Origin: Benincasa hispida
Lineage: Eukaryota; Streptophyta; Magnoliopsida; Cucurbitales; Cucurbitaceae
Assembly: GCF_009727055.1 (NCBI RefSeq)
Contig: NC_052355.1
Coordinates: forward strand, 50,457,513-50,521,512
Direction: 5' to 3'
DNA: 64,000 nt
Shown: positions 12,112 through 24,060 of the stretch, piece by piece
How the letters are laid out: the number at the start of each line of letters is the position of its first letter
Position numbering within the stretch: position 1 is the first letter of the stretch
Notes under the pieces: model-generated
Seen by the model: only the letters and a program-made list of their open reading frames with translations
Databases searched by the model: none
What the model was told of the DNA's origin: nothing
Translations under genes and position numbers: made by a program

Positions 12112-14191
12112 TGAAAGAACTCCTCTATAATAGTTCCTCTGAGCGGAAGCGGATCGTTCCAAACTCATTGTGACAGAATTACTGCATTTACATTATAACA
12201 GAATAGATATGCAATATTAAAAAAATTACCGGCATGCTTTGAAAAATTAAACAACAAGAGAACAATCAAAGAAAAACTCGTTCTCGTCAAGGACTCATTC
12301 TCTCTTTCTCACTGCAAACGTCCACTCCAATCGTTCACCAAATCACTGTCGTCTACCCACGAACGAACTCCACACGAATACAGCAATAGGGAGGACACTA
12401 CCACTTAGAACCCTTGGTATTCTCGATATGAGAATCCAGGAGGTGTTGGCTTTGTTGGATTTGATAGAGGGAAGGAGGAAAGGAAGATCGTATACAACGA
12501 CCAAGTAAGTCGGAGAAGGCTGATGTCTATCGTATAGATGATACTTGATCGTTTAGGAAGTGGTACACGATCATTTAGAAAATAGGTTGCGATCGTATAG
12601 ATGATCGTTTAGTAAATGATTGGGCGCGCGATCGTTTAGGAAAGAGCTAAACGATCGTTTAACAAATCCTATGCGATTGTTTAGAAAGAAGCACGCGTGT
12701 ATACGATCGTGTAGAAACGTTGAGCTATTGTTTAGGCTCTCGGTTTGCTATGCGATAGGCAGTATAAAACTCATGAGAGATTTCTCTGATGTCTTGCAAA
12801 ATGAAAACCATTTTCATTTTATTCTTCAGTTACGAATACTGTAAGTAACCTCCCACTATCACACAGTTACGGAGAAAACGTCGGTACAATTATCATATAA
12901 TTTTCCAATTAAAAATAATAAATATAATCATATTACATTCATTAACCTATGATTTAATATTGCATATAAACCATAGTTCTTTCTCCTCAACTAGATATAA
13001 ATCTTATTTATATAATTTTCCTCCAAATAATGTATCTCATATATAATGTCAATCATATCATATATAATCGAACTCCCTCTTGTCAATTTGAACACTTCAA
13101 ATTGACCCAAAAACTGATTCTCAACTTGAATCCATTGAGCTACCAAGGGGACCTTATGGACCTATGGTTGGAAGCTCTAACAGTACGTGAATAACTTACT
13201 AAACTCTTTAGCCATGAGATCCACCATTCGTTAACTGTCAGGCATTCCACTAAAGACCAACAGCTGAACTCTTTTCATCACAGATATATTTTTGTGTCCA
13301 TCGGATATAACCAATCAACAATACGATAACCTTTCACATATGCTCGTAAGTACAATTTGGGCCGTTTTACTGTTTTACCCCTGTAGTTACATCTAACTCC
13401 TTAAGTACCACTGATCCCTCTAATGAATAATACAACATAGTCCTACTATGTGTGACACCTCTCGAGCCATGAGAAGGTGTATGGTGCCATATCGTTCAAG
13501 CCCCGGGATCAGCCTTTAAAGGAGCAATTTATCTACTTACCCCTACTTCGGGGAAGGAGTGAATTCCATCTTGTGTAGCTCAGTTTCCAGCTCCCAAATT
13601 AGACGATTACCCAATGTGGTAGGTTTAAGTCGGCGATCTGACCACTTTCCCCCATGCAAATCAAAGAACCGCCCTCAAAGGCAGGAGTTTGCAACTCACT
13701 CAGGATTGAGGTCATGTTACCTATGGTCATCCTAGTGAAGTGAAGTCTCTGTTATGAACGACATTATATAACGAGACGTTAACACATCATGGTCCGATCG
13801 TATACAAACTTCTTTATATAGGACGCCTCCGCTCGCATGTCCCCATATGAATGATCAGGATTAGACCGTCTGTAGAAAGTCACAACTTGTAACTATTTTA
13901 CAAAGCGGACTGCATCCGTAGCATTACCAAGGTTTCCCTCCTATATCCATATACTACTGACCATTTTGGCTATCACTTAAGACATGATCCACTTGTATGT
14001 CTCCACATACACGCTTAAGTTGCAAACGACAACCAGGGATTTAAGTTTATTGGTTTGTGGTAAAGCAAATAAAATATCCAATGTTCATGGACAATAAGTG
14101 AAGAAAATATCATATATTATATATCACAAGCATTTGTTAAACTGTGTTTACAAACTACAGGACGCAAGAGTTTAGGGCATCATCACCAACA
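12112..14191 (-). mobile_element. Solo Copia LTR, family 1 (G), nested in F
   Basis: On the minus strand it starts TGTTGGTGATGATGCCC and ends ...GAGTTCTTTCA. It has a perfect target duplication ATTTG at 12107-12111 and 14192-14196 and is 2,080 bp long. It matches LTR A (3678-5818) and LTR K in reverse orientation, including the CTTAAGTGATAG block near 13975. No internal element sequence is present. Confidence 0.92.
12525..12750 (-). repeat. ACGATCG palindromic repeat array 2 (in LTR G)
   Basis: About nine to ten units, including AGCTAAACGATCGTTTAAC, whose first 16 bases differ from a perfect palindrome (CTAAACGATCGTTTAG) by one base. Others are GCGATCGTTTAGGAAA, ACGATCATTTAGAAA and ATACGATCGTGTAGAAA. 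It occupies the same part of the LTR as array 1 in LTR A. Confidence 0.85.
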
Positions 14192-14342
14192 ATTTGGAGA
14201 AAACCTGAGTCTATAGAGGTTGTATATCTTCTATCCTTTTGTAATTTATTTAATTGCATGCTTATTCTTTGAAATTAACCTAAGTAGAGTACTTTAGATC
14301 TGTTTTTCCTTCCGTTGCTCATGTGTTCGTTCCATCAGTGGG

Positions 14343-14950
14343 ACCATCACTACCTTTCGTCTCTTTCTCCACAACAAAAAGAAGTCGTGACATCTAAAAA
14401 CAACACTTCCAAAACTTCATGCGATGTTTACACAAGAATAATTACTCCAAATCGTTCCAAGGAAATTAAACGATTTGAAGAGTTTCCACCCTTTGAGGAA
14501 GCAAAGAATATATGAGAGCAACTATCAAAATAAACAAATAGCAAGATTGTCACTAAAGAGAATCCATTGTCTAATAAAGCCACTTCATTTTCTAAACAAT
14601 CAAGCAAAGAAGCTTCAGAACCTAATCTATATCAATCATGATGATAGGTATAGGTGTAGATGAAGAAAGAATCGTTGAACTAGAAAAAAAAAAGGTGAGC
14701 ATGCTAATGAAGGTAATCGAAGCGAGAGATTATAAAATCACATCTCTAAAGAATCACATTGAAAGTCGTGATATTGCTGAATAAAGCCAAGCACCTACTA
14801 TCTAGGATGACGATAAAGGGAAGACAATCTTGCAATAAAACCAACAACAACAATCAATTTCAATTACTTCGTTATCAGTACAACAATTGCAAGATATGAT
14901 CACAAACTCTATTAGGGCCTAGTATGGTTGTTCTTCTCAAAATTCTCTCT
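14343..14950 (+). pseudogene. Ty3/gypsy gag remnant (element L)
   Basis: The frame contains SKNNTSKTSCDVYTRIITPN, RFEEFPPFEEAKN, EKKKVSMLMKVIEARDYKI with SLKNHIESRD, and SLSVQQLQDMITNSIRA. This is the N-terminal arrangement of gag proteins of a gypsy family I associate with cucurbit genomes. It is broken by several stops (TGA after EEAKNI; TAA or TAG inside later segments) and shifts of frame. The sequence departs from the family pattern after about 14950, before the capsid domain. It lies directly downstream of the L LTR once F and G are removed. Confidence 0.7.
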
Positions 14951-14983
14951 TGTATTGTTATGTTCCATGCGGTTAACATAAAC

Positions 14984-16465
14984 TGTTAAAGAATTACTAC
15001 GTGTTGAACTAACTATGCGCCAAGTTGTAGTTAATCATGCACTTATCACAAGTTTTCTTATATTTTGTCAAGTATAAACACATTACAAGTTTCTTAGTGT
15101 GAGCCAAGGTTGAACTCAGGGATTTGTAACTACGAATGTTTGGAAAGTAACATCTATGCGGCAAAGACTAAAGTAATTGTAGTAGAGTCCAAAGTCATGA
15201 AACTATACGATGAAATTATCTAAACAGGCAATGAATGCTTCGAGTTTAATTCTAAGAAAACATAGATAGACAGCAGCTTAACCTGTGTAAAAAATGTATG
15301 GGGAAGCAGGGTTTGAGGGAAGTATATGCCTAGTTCCTAAGCTTAGCTTCAAGGGTAATCCAAGCTCACAACATTCATTCATTGCACACCTCTCAATGGC
15401 CAGCCACATTTTTCATATCTTAATGACACATGAATAATGTTTTATTGAGCATAAGGTTGTTTCTATCTCTATAAATACTTCTTATTTTGCTTAGTGATAT
15501 CCACAACTACTTACCCTCTCGGGTAGTTGGTTATAGCTACTTGACTCAATGAGTGATCATAGGCATGCATTTAAATAGTCATACAATAAGCAAATAGGAT
15601 TAACCCTTAAAGACTCAACTTATTTCATAGCATTAAACTCCCCCATTATCTCGTTAAGATTAGATACTCTTTGTAAATGCAAAAGTGATGATAAGGATAG
15701 AAGAGATAATGGAAGTAGACTTGATGATATATAAATCAAAATAGAAGTGTTGTTTACAAAATGATTAGTTTCTTATGTACACAATGTAACACAACAGTAA
15801 AATAAGAAGAAAATGATGATAGGTCAGTTCTAGCAATCTCTTGCATCAAACAGATGGAATGTCAAGGTTGCTGATGACAAAATGGTGGTATGAAGTGAAG
15901 AAGGCCCTCTCAAGCTCTTTCTCCGGCGAAGTTCTGGCAGTAATCGAAGGTGGTTTTTTCTTTGGAGTGAAGATTCTCAGATAAATGCTCGATTATGCTC
16001 TTGGTTAGGATCATAAAATTCTTAGAAAATTTCTGAATCCTTTTGACATTGGCATCAAGGCTCTATTTATAGAGGCACCCACTGATGAATTCAGGGATCT
16101 CGCAATGATTAGTTGTTATCCCTGACCAGGTAGGTGAGAATGTCAGCACTGTTGTCATGGTCATCATTTTGAGTTGTGGCAGAATATCCACCGAGATTAC
16201 CTTAGAGATCTCAAAGCATGCGATCAACCACTTCTTCCTCGAGTGTGAGCTCAATGCATGCGAATAGTTCTTGCGATCAACTGCAAAATATAGCACTTCT
16301 GCGTAGATTAACTCATGATATGTGTTCAACAGGGATTTTAAATGTACTTCAGTGTAAAAATATTTTTAAGCATGAATTCCTAATATTATTAACACATATT
16401 TTGTTTATCTAACTTCATTATTCTAAGAAAAAGACTACAATAACGCTCATTTCTACAAGTTATCA
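14984..16465 (+). mobile_element. Non-coding LTR-like element (M), TG...CA type
   Basis: Starts near TGTTAAAGAATTACTACG (or TGTTGAAC at 15002) and ends ...TTTCTACAAGTTATCA. The same end type (TTCTG/ACA...AGTTATCA) closes elements O (46842-48515) and N' (to 63362). Shared internal traits are a phrase near GTTGAACTCAGGGATT, runs rich in ATGCGATC near 16215-16290, and CTATTTATAGAGGC (minus-strand-like TATA surroundings) near 16060. No target duplication was found, so the boundaries are tentative. Confidence 0.5.
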
Positions 16466-17700
16466 CACCCCCAATTTTAGAATAATGTTTATCCTTAAGC
16501 ATATTTTATACTAAGGAAATTCAAACTTATTCTACACCTCTAATCTACGGTGACTAGCTTTTCAAAATGCTTCTTACTTGCACTCTTTTCTCAAGCCACC
16601 CAATTCTCTTAGGCTCGGTCACTTCTTTAAAGAAATATTTTCTTAAATTAAATCTGGTAGTCATTCGCTCACCAACCTTTTTCTCATTTCGAACACCTTT
16701 TTCTTTTGTGATGTGTTTGTTTTGAAAAGAAAAGCAGTTTTAACACTTTGCAGTTACTTATTCAGATTATAGCAAGGTGTTGAACTTGGTTACGGTCTTC
16801 GTTTTGGCTTGGCTTCATGAGTGTCATGTGAACATCTAACTACGACTGCGTGCTAAGTTCAACTCAACTCTCATCTTAGCTAAGTTTAACTTTTGCCAAA
16901 CATTGGAGTTTTGTTTATTAAATGTTACGTACATTGCACTAATCCTAGTTACCTACCTTCGTTTTGGCTTACCTGCACGTGTTTCATGCAAAGTATCCAA
17001 CTACGAGCAAGTTCATTTCACAACTTAACTCTTATCATGTTGGATTTTTCCTTTGCGCTGACAGTTGAGTTCATTATTGGTAATTTTTTTAAAAAAGTAA
17101 AATGATGTATGTAATCACAATATGTAAGTTAAATGCATCTGCTCACACCTCTTCCGCCCCAAAATTTCTTAGAGTAGCAAGGTCCTCATTGTTGAAAAAC
17201 TGAAAACAAATTTATTGAAAATTTTTGAAAAAGAGGTTTGAGCAGAGGCATGCGCGCATAAAAATTGAGACTGTCAAACGATGAAGACGTTGCTAAGGCC
17301 AAGAGAGGAAGCGACTTTTAGTTAGTGGACTTAGTGAATTGACATAGATATCATCAAAGTTGCTAATTTGTCAACGCACAAAAAGACATAAGATAAAAAA
17401 GAATTTCGAAATGAATAGAGATGAAATAACAAGGGAAGGTCAGATAAAAGCAGAATAATGAGCGCAAATAATCATAGAATTCATTTCATTAAAAGACTGC
17501 AATGCACTGAATTACAAAATACATAAATTGAGGCAAGAGAAACGAAAGATAAAGAGAATCCATTTCCAAAACAACACCCCCAAATTTACTATTGCATTGG
17601 AGGGTCATTATTCCTACATTCAGAAGTAGGATTTGGATCATCATAGAAGTGTAAGGGCTGGCGAAGATGAGGAGAAACAACAGAACCATGGAGATAGGCA
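16466..17700. repeat. Retroelement-derived non-coding DNA with an imperfect tandem repeat
   Basis: 16740-16890 and 16900-17060 are related (CTTCGTTTTGGCTT, then GCATGTG/GTCATG, then CAACTACGA, then AACTCTCATC/AACTCTTATC). From 17140 the minus strand shows a phrase common in plant gypsy elements (GAGGACCTTGCTACTCTAAG, GGGGCGGAAGAGGTGTGAG). The minus-strand frame at 17489-17689 has a broken, retroelement-like composition. I see no intact gene. Confidence 0.45.
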
Positions 17701-18825
17701 GTTAAGAAATTAAAGTACTCATGGTTCTATAGGGTTTGGATGGGTAGATATTGGTGCATGATAGAGACATCTCGTTGTAGGGAGTTGATCGAGCCAAAAA
17801 TGATGTCGTTAGTTTCAAGATTAACTTAAAACAAATAAAATTTGTAAAACACGTACAACTACAAATACTAACATGCAATAATAGTGAAAGCACGAAATTG
17901 ATCCTCAGGAAACCTCTTTTAACTAGCAAACTTGACTCTTGAATTCCAAAATGTGTGTGTTTTGGGGGGGAGGGAGGAGAGGTTTGTTGGATTTTTAGAA
18001 ACAAAGTAAAACTAAAATGAGAAGTGATATGAATTTTGTAAAAGACTAAGAATAGAGAGCATAAAAATATTCTTGCCAAGATTTCAATATAAAAGATCTT
18101 GGGGAATTATGTTGGTTAACTTAATTCAATCATTGGTTTAATTGTACTTATGAAATTTAATCATTCCATAACCCATTAGAGACATGCCCTAATGTCCCAA
18201 TTAGTTAACTAACCTAAAATTGTCAATTAACCCTAATTTAGTTCTACGATGTTTCCTTAAGACATTCCACATCAAATGCCTAAATTGCATGAATTCTAAG
18301 GTTTTCCAGGCTATGACATGCTCGAAATACTATAGAGTTATTTTCAAGAATGATTTGTTTGAATGTTCTAAACTAGTCATGCTTTCAAGAAAATATGAAA
18401 GAAAGTCTAAATTTTCATTCAAGATTTCTAGTTCTTGCAATTTATTTACAATTATGCAATAGTACCTTATAAATTTTGCATACAAAAACCTGAAAATTTT
18501 GAGGTATCAACTCATTTCCAAGATTTTATTGAAATTAAAATCAAGAACAGTCAAGAACAATCATTTACATAAGATGAAAATACAAGAAAAAGCCTCAAGA
18601 ATTTACTAACCTAACAATTTCTCCAAAAAAAAAGAAGATTACATAGCCATGAAGTGGTAGGATCTTGAACAAATCCATTGATTCTTGAAAGAATTTGTAC
18701 AAAGATTGAAGAAATTTATAGAAAAAATGATGAAAAGTATAGAAGAATGCTCTCAAAATTGTATGGAAAAATGGTCTCTCCCCTTGTCTCTTTAAAAAAA
18801 ATTCTGAAAAAAATAATTTTTATAA
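17701..18825. other. No gene recognised, AT-rich
   Basis: Frames at 17702-18079 (minus), 18220-18462 and 18678-18929 show no domain, splice context or codon pattern that I can support. This is probably LTR-retroelement debris. Confidence 0.4.
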
Positions 18826-19035
18826 TGCAGGTCGCAACGTGCGATGCTATTGTGATGCTCACTTGTGCAAAAAGGTGCGCACACGGATTTTCTATTTTTC
18901 CATCAATATTTGTAGCGTTGCAACGCTGAATGAGGGCGTTGCAACGCTCCCCTGTTTCTCAGCTACTACCTTTTAGCGTCGAGGTAGCATTGGGCTTAGG
19001 CTTAGTATGAGTGTTGCGACGCTCCGACTTTGACA
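18826..19035. repeat. GC-rich block with AGCGTTGCAACGCT palindromes
   Basis: A short GC-rich segment in AT-rich DNA. It holds the perfect 14-bp palindrome AGCGTTGCAACGCT near 18912, a second near-copy GGCGTTGCAACGCT near 18934, and decayed copies (GCAACGTGCGATGCT, GTGTTGCGACGCT). It probably belongs to a retroelement LTR. Confidence 0.55.
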
Positions 19036-19649
19036 TGAGATGAGCGGGTTCGTTTCAACTGAGGAGTAAATTGGTAATTTTTTAAACTTCTTCTTCTTAG
19101 TTGATTCTTTGTTTATTTTTACTCCTTTTAGCTCCAAACTTCTTTTAATCACTCTAAGATTCTCATGAATGGAATTAACCTATAAATTCATCATTTTAAG
19201 CACATGAGTGGTATAGAATTAGGAGATTTATGCATTAAAACTCAACTATTTTCAAGAACTATCAAAATACCCCAATTTGGCTCCTTATTGTCCCGAACAA
19301 GTAAAACTAGAAACATACAAACATTCAAACAAAATAAGATTCACTTATTTGTTTATCTTATTCATTCAAATTTGTTTATATGTTCATTCGACTTACACAA
19401 ACAATTGATTGTCAACTCTTTGCTTAGCAGTCAAAGAAGCATTGATACAACCAAGCATTTAGAAACTTAAAATTTAATAACAAATAATTGAAACTTATTT
19501 TGAAAAAAAAAAAACTATTTTTCTAATAAAATTAAAAAAGAAAGGATTGCAATGCTTTAGTTTATTTAAGAATCATAGGCTAGTGGAAAGGTTTTAGCTA
19601 ACTCTAAATTCCTCTTCGCCCTATACTAGCCCGGTTATCGGTCTAAGAT
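19036..19649. other. No gene recognised; probably minus-strand internal region of element J
   Basis: AT-rich. If solo LTR I is removed, the minus strand runs from the J primer site region (21712 down to 21554) into this stretch. No coding frame could be supported. Confidence 0.4.
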
Positions 19650-19654
19650 ATACC

Positions 19655-21553
19655 TATTGGGACTAGCCTAAACTCGCAGGTCGTAAATGTTGTTAATATA
19701 TTCTATTTATAAATAAAAATGTTGTTGAGTTTTTATTCAATAAAATTACTATTGATATTGCATCCTTCTATGAAAATCCAATAAACAAATTCATGGCTAT
19801 AACATGAATACTTTAACTATTATGTGGTGACATAAAAATGGATCAAGTTTTAGTATGTAGCCAAAATGATCTATAAATATATGGATGAGATTGGGTACCT
19901 CATCCTGGTGACACTATTGGATGCGACCCATTTTGTATACTGATACAAATAATGTGATCCAAAACTCATTCATGTAGAGACATGTGAGTGGGGGCATCCT
20001 ATGCAATGAGTTTGCATAAGATCGGACCTCGAAATAGTCATTTCCTTATAACAACCATTTATTGTTAAAACTGACTATCTCAAACTAAATGACCTAGGGT
20101 AACTCGATCTTAATCCTCAGCTAACTATGAACTCCTGTTATTCGGAATTATCCTTTAATCTGCATAAATGAGAGTAATCCAACAGCATTGCTCAATAAGC
20201 CTCCCATTTTGGGGATAAGACCGGATAGATAGCTGGGGACATAGCTCTGAAATATGGAATTTACTCCTACCTATCTTATGGTTAGAAGATAGGTTGTTCT
20301 CTAAAGCACTGATGCGTTGGCTTGAACAATGGGGCCCTGCCCTCTCATGGTAGAGAGGGTTATGATTTATAAGTTAAGACTATAAATCAATTATTCAATG
20401 GAGGATCAATAGAAGCTTAAGGAGCAAGATGTATTTACCGAGGTAAAACAGTAATCTTCAACCTAGCTGTAAATACGAATGACCTATGAAGGATTGACTT
20501 ACCGATTATGATTAAAATGGATAGAAATATATCTATAGTGAGGAGAGTGCAACTATCGAGCTATAGTGGAATGTCTTGGTAGTTAACGAATAGTGATTAA
20601 TTCGGTTTAAAGAGTTTAATCAATTAATTACAAGTCGTTGGAACTCATGATTTGTAGGTTCATAAGGTCCCTTTACTAGCTCGTAATTTGGATTAATAAA
20701 TTGAGTAATCTTGAGAAGATTTGAAATTAGGGTTTAGAATTTGAAATGTTCAAATTCAATTAGGGTTTTTATTTATTGTATTCGATACAATTAAAAGTTT
20801 AATTTAATCGAAATTAAACGAAATTGGGGAAATGATTAATGTTTAAATATGATTTAAATATTAATTAAAAAATTTCGTCTGGATGGAATTGGTTTTTATT
20901 AATTTAATATTAAATATTAAATTATTTTTAATTAAAAGGTTTAATTAATTAGTTTTATTTAAAAATTAATTAATTGAATTAATTTTATAAAACTAATAAA
21001 ATAAGTTTAATTTACAAAATTGATTTTTGAAATCATTTTGTGGAAACACTTTTTAAAAATGATTTTCAAAGTGGAGATTTCCAAAATGTTGGAAATCTCC
21101 ACTAAGTCTTCAACTACCTTATTCATTTCTCCATTTTTTTCAATCAAGTAAGAGTTGCCCTTCATGCAAACCATGTATTTGTATGGTGTAAGCTCTATAA
21201 ATTGAAGAGTTGAAATGAATTATGATTGATGCTCACTAAGAACTTCAATTGAAACTCTACAGAAATCACCAATCCCTCTTTATATCTTATATACTTCTAG
21301 CTCAATTTAGTGTTTCCATCACACAATCCTTGTAAGAGAATAGTGGAGAAGATCTTGGTGGTTGTCTACTTAAAGATTGAAGCTCTTTCACGTGCATCTC
21401 AGCTGGATTTGAAGAGGATACTTCAAAGGTATTGTGTTCAGCAAACTCTCTTCTATAAAGGTCACTTTGAAGCATGTTTAAACTCAAATTAAATATGATT
21501 AGAGTGCTTATTGATTCTGTTTTTCCTCCACTACACATTAATATACTCTTATA
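19655..21553 (+). mobile_element. Solo Copia LTR, family 2 (I)
   Basis: Flanked by a perfect target duplication ATACC (19650-19654 and 21554-21558), 1,899 bp. It is collinear with LTRs B, C and F: GATCAAGTTTTAGTATGTAGCC near 19843, ATGCAATGAGTTTGCATAAG at 20008, CATTCTAGTGG-like U3 sequence, and an end resembling GTGCTTATTGATTCTG...ATATACTCT. Both terminal dinucleotides are mutated (TATTGG instead of TGTTGG; TTATA instead of TAACA), which fits an old insertion. Confidence 0.85.
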
Positions 21554-21558
21554 ATACC

Positions 21559-21701
21559 TATGTTTGTAAAAGAGAGAGCCAATTCTAAAACAAGGTATCA
21601 CACTCTGTCCCAGACTACCCTCTGAGCCTAGGAAAGGACATGACTGCAGCAGTTATCAACCTTTTTGTTGACACTTACTGCCTAATAACTCTTGCGGAAA
21701 T
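21559..21701 (-). mobile_element. Start of internal region of element J
   Basis: Minus-strand sequence downstream of the primer site of element J (phrases TCCGCAAGAGTTATTAGG and CTGCTGCAGTCATGTCC). It is interrupted by solo LTR I at 21554-21558. Confidence 0.5.
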
Positions 21702-21714
21702 AACTCTGATACCA
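21702..21714 (-). other. Primer binding site, initiator Met tRNA type (element J)
   Basis: Minus strand reads TGGTATCAGAGTT, complementary in type to the 3' end of initiator tRNA-Met. It lies next to the LTR end at 21716. Confidence 0.75.
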
Positions 21715-22074
21715 ATGAACAAATTCAACAACCAACTGATTAAGTCAAGGAGGCAAATAATAACTGATTAAGTAGGCCCATTTTATTCCAATAATGTAAC
21801 ATTTATACAACTCCAAGACTTAGCTACAACGTTTACAAGAACAATTGTAAAACCCTCCAAAAATGTAACTGTGGCTTGTGGCTGACCTTGACCTTAGCAA
21901 CACCTTGGAGCTCCTCACCTTCTGCTATCTGGGGGGGGGGGAAGAAAACATTTGGAAAGCATGAGCTATAAAGCCCAGTGAGTGGTGTCTTTAGATAAAC
22001 AATAACTTTGACTACAACAATATACTTTTGAAAATTAATACATAATCAACAAGAACATTTCTACAAGTTCACAA

Positions 22075-22450
22075 TTATTTCTCCAGCCAGACCGCTGGAT
22101 TAACCCCAACTCAACTACTGGTTAAAATAATCAACCCCAGCTTGACCGCTGGTTATTACATAATATGAACATCCCCAGCTTTACTGCTAGTTATCCCTGG
22201 CATGATCATACATTTTCCCCAGCACTTTCACATGTATACTAAAGCAATGTATCAACAATTCCTGTGGAAACTTTCCCTGTACCCTATTATCCCACCAATG
22301 TGCACATCGACTATTTTCCCGCTAGCTATGCTTAGGTAACTTGACTATATTTCCTGCCGGTCATCACCGACTATAATTTCCCACCGACCGAAGCCGACTA
22401 TATTTTCCCACCAAGTACCTTTTCAAGTATGCTAACTATATACCCCGGGT
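22075..22450. repeat. Minisatellite, CCCAGCTTGACCGCTGGTTA-type
   Basis: Repeats of roughly 30 bp with core CCCCAGCTTGACCGCTGGTT (variants at 22083, 22116, 22136, 22171). They continue into CCGACTATATTTTCCCACC units at 22310-22420. Confidence 0.75.
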
Positions 22451-23394
22451 ACAATTCCAGTTTCCAACACAAACATACAAGCAATATCTTAACAAGCATA
22501 GTAACAAGATGACATATATCCCTGATCATGCCAATTTAATATTATCCCCTATATATATTTACCTATATATAGAAATTACATCAACAATACAACAACACAA
22601 TAACCACTCACCTTGGTTGGTTAGGAACTTTCCTTTCCAAAGTTTCTTAGGTTTCCTTGGTTTCCCCTTTTGATCCTTAAATTCCAGATTCAATTATCAG
22701 CTTAGATTACTCATAGTTCTAGACCTTATTTTAAGATACTTCCTTCTGTAAACATGTTCTACAATATCTCAGAAAGCTTACCATAAAATATTAGCTCATA
22801 ACTCTTCGTGTTTTAGCCGGAATCATCAAAACATCATGGCTGGCCCAAGCTTACCCGACAGCTCGACCCTTCTATTATTTTCTCATTCTCCAACCCGATT
22901 CCTTTGAGCTTATTCTCTGGCAGCCCTACCCTGAAAACTAGACTCTCCTAGCTTTCAGATGGCTTTGGAATCACTCCAAACGCACGAGTATTTTGAGAGA
23001 ACTTCTCGTCCCAAGTAGATGCTACTTCCTGTCCTTTCTGTCCGATAGCATCTCCCCTCTTGGAACCTCTTGATCAACGCATGGTCTTGCTACCAATGCA
23101 AATATCCTCCCAATACATTCTTCCTTATTCCTTTGAAAATAATTTGAGGTCTCATCTGAAGTTCTTGGCCCTATTTATAGGTGTCCAAGATTACTCTAGG
23201 CTGACACCTTCTACTTGGTCGCATGTCCAAGTGTCTTTCCCTTACACTATTACCGCAATCTTGCATCAGTGCAACCCAAGGTGTCTTGCTCCCCTTTTAC
23301 CAACGCATAGCCATCAAGTTTGCATGTCTTCTTATGCATCCACCTCATTTGCTTAAGGCTTAAGATTTCTTCCCAACAAGCCACATGTCTGGAT

Positions 23395-24060
23395 GGCATC
23401 CTTGAATGCGTCCATCCTTCATATGAGTTGATCCTTCATATGCGTTCATCCAACTTCATATGCGTTCAACTAGGATAATGACCAACACATCCATCGCATC
23501 CATCGTCGCATGCCATCACATCCATCGTGCAACATCACCGCATGCCATCGCATCCATCGTATCCATCACATCCATCGCTACATGCCATCGCTACTACCAA
23601 CGCATTCCTTCGGCCGCATAAACACATACCATAGGCCGCATCACCGCATGCCCTCGGTCGCACACTCTCACGTAGCAAGGCCACCGTATGCCTCCAACGC
23701 ATAGCACTGCCGCATGACATCAATGCATAGCACCGCCACATGTCATCGACGCATAGCATCACTGTGTGACACCAACACATAGTGCTGCCATATACCATCG
23801 ACGCATACCTTCGGCCGCATAACGCATAGCACTGTCACATGATGCCAATGCATCCCTTTGGCCGCAAACCATCGGCCGCGTACTGTCGCATCCAACGCAT
23901 CTATCACGCCTGCCTCCATCGCCGCTTGCCTCTATCCATCGCGTCCAACATCCAGCACCCTTGGATGCACAACTTGAGGCTATCGCATACCCGATCAATG
24001 CGTGCGCGCGCCTCCAGTGCCTTGCACCCTTGTCCGCACAACCTAAGGCTGCCGCATGCA
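23395..24060. repeat. CpG-rich minisatellite (CATCGCATGCCATCGCATCC-type)
   Basis: Dense short repeats of GCATCCATCG, GCATGCCATCG, CGGCCGCATA and GACGCATAGCACCGCC make a GC-rich island inside the J LTR. Reading frames that cross it (23510-24402 plus, 23535-24218 minus) are biased by the repeat and are not genes. Confidence 0.8.

Larger units (their letters stand above)
10208..14337 (+). mobile_element. Solo Copia LTR, family 2 (F), interrupted by solo LTR G
   Basis: Begins TGTTGGGTTTTATGTCC and ends ...TCGTTCCATCA. It is flanked by a perfect 5-bp target duplication GTGGG (10203-10207 and 14338-14342). Without the nested 2,085 bp (G plus one TSD) it is about 2,045 bp, similar to LTR B (1,890 bp) and LTR I (1,899 bp). 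Shared blocks include ATGCAATGAGTTTGCATAAG near 10593 and GGTCCATGAGGTCCCCCTAC near 11250. After G the LTR resumes at 14192 with the same GATTTGGAGA context that B shows near 55950. There is no internal region, so it is a recombination-derived solo LTR inserted between the LTR and gag of element L. Confidence 0.9.

Noticed and set aside
14984..16470. Target duplication for element M
   Set aside because: No matching 5-bp flanks were found at any tested boundary, so M is reported without a TSD.
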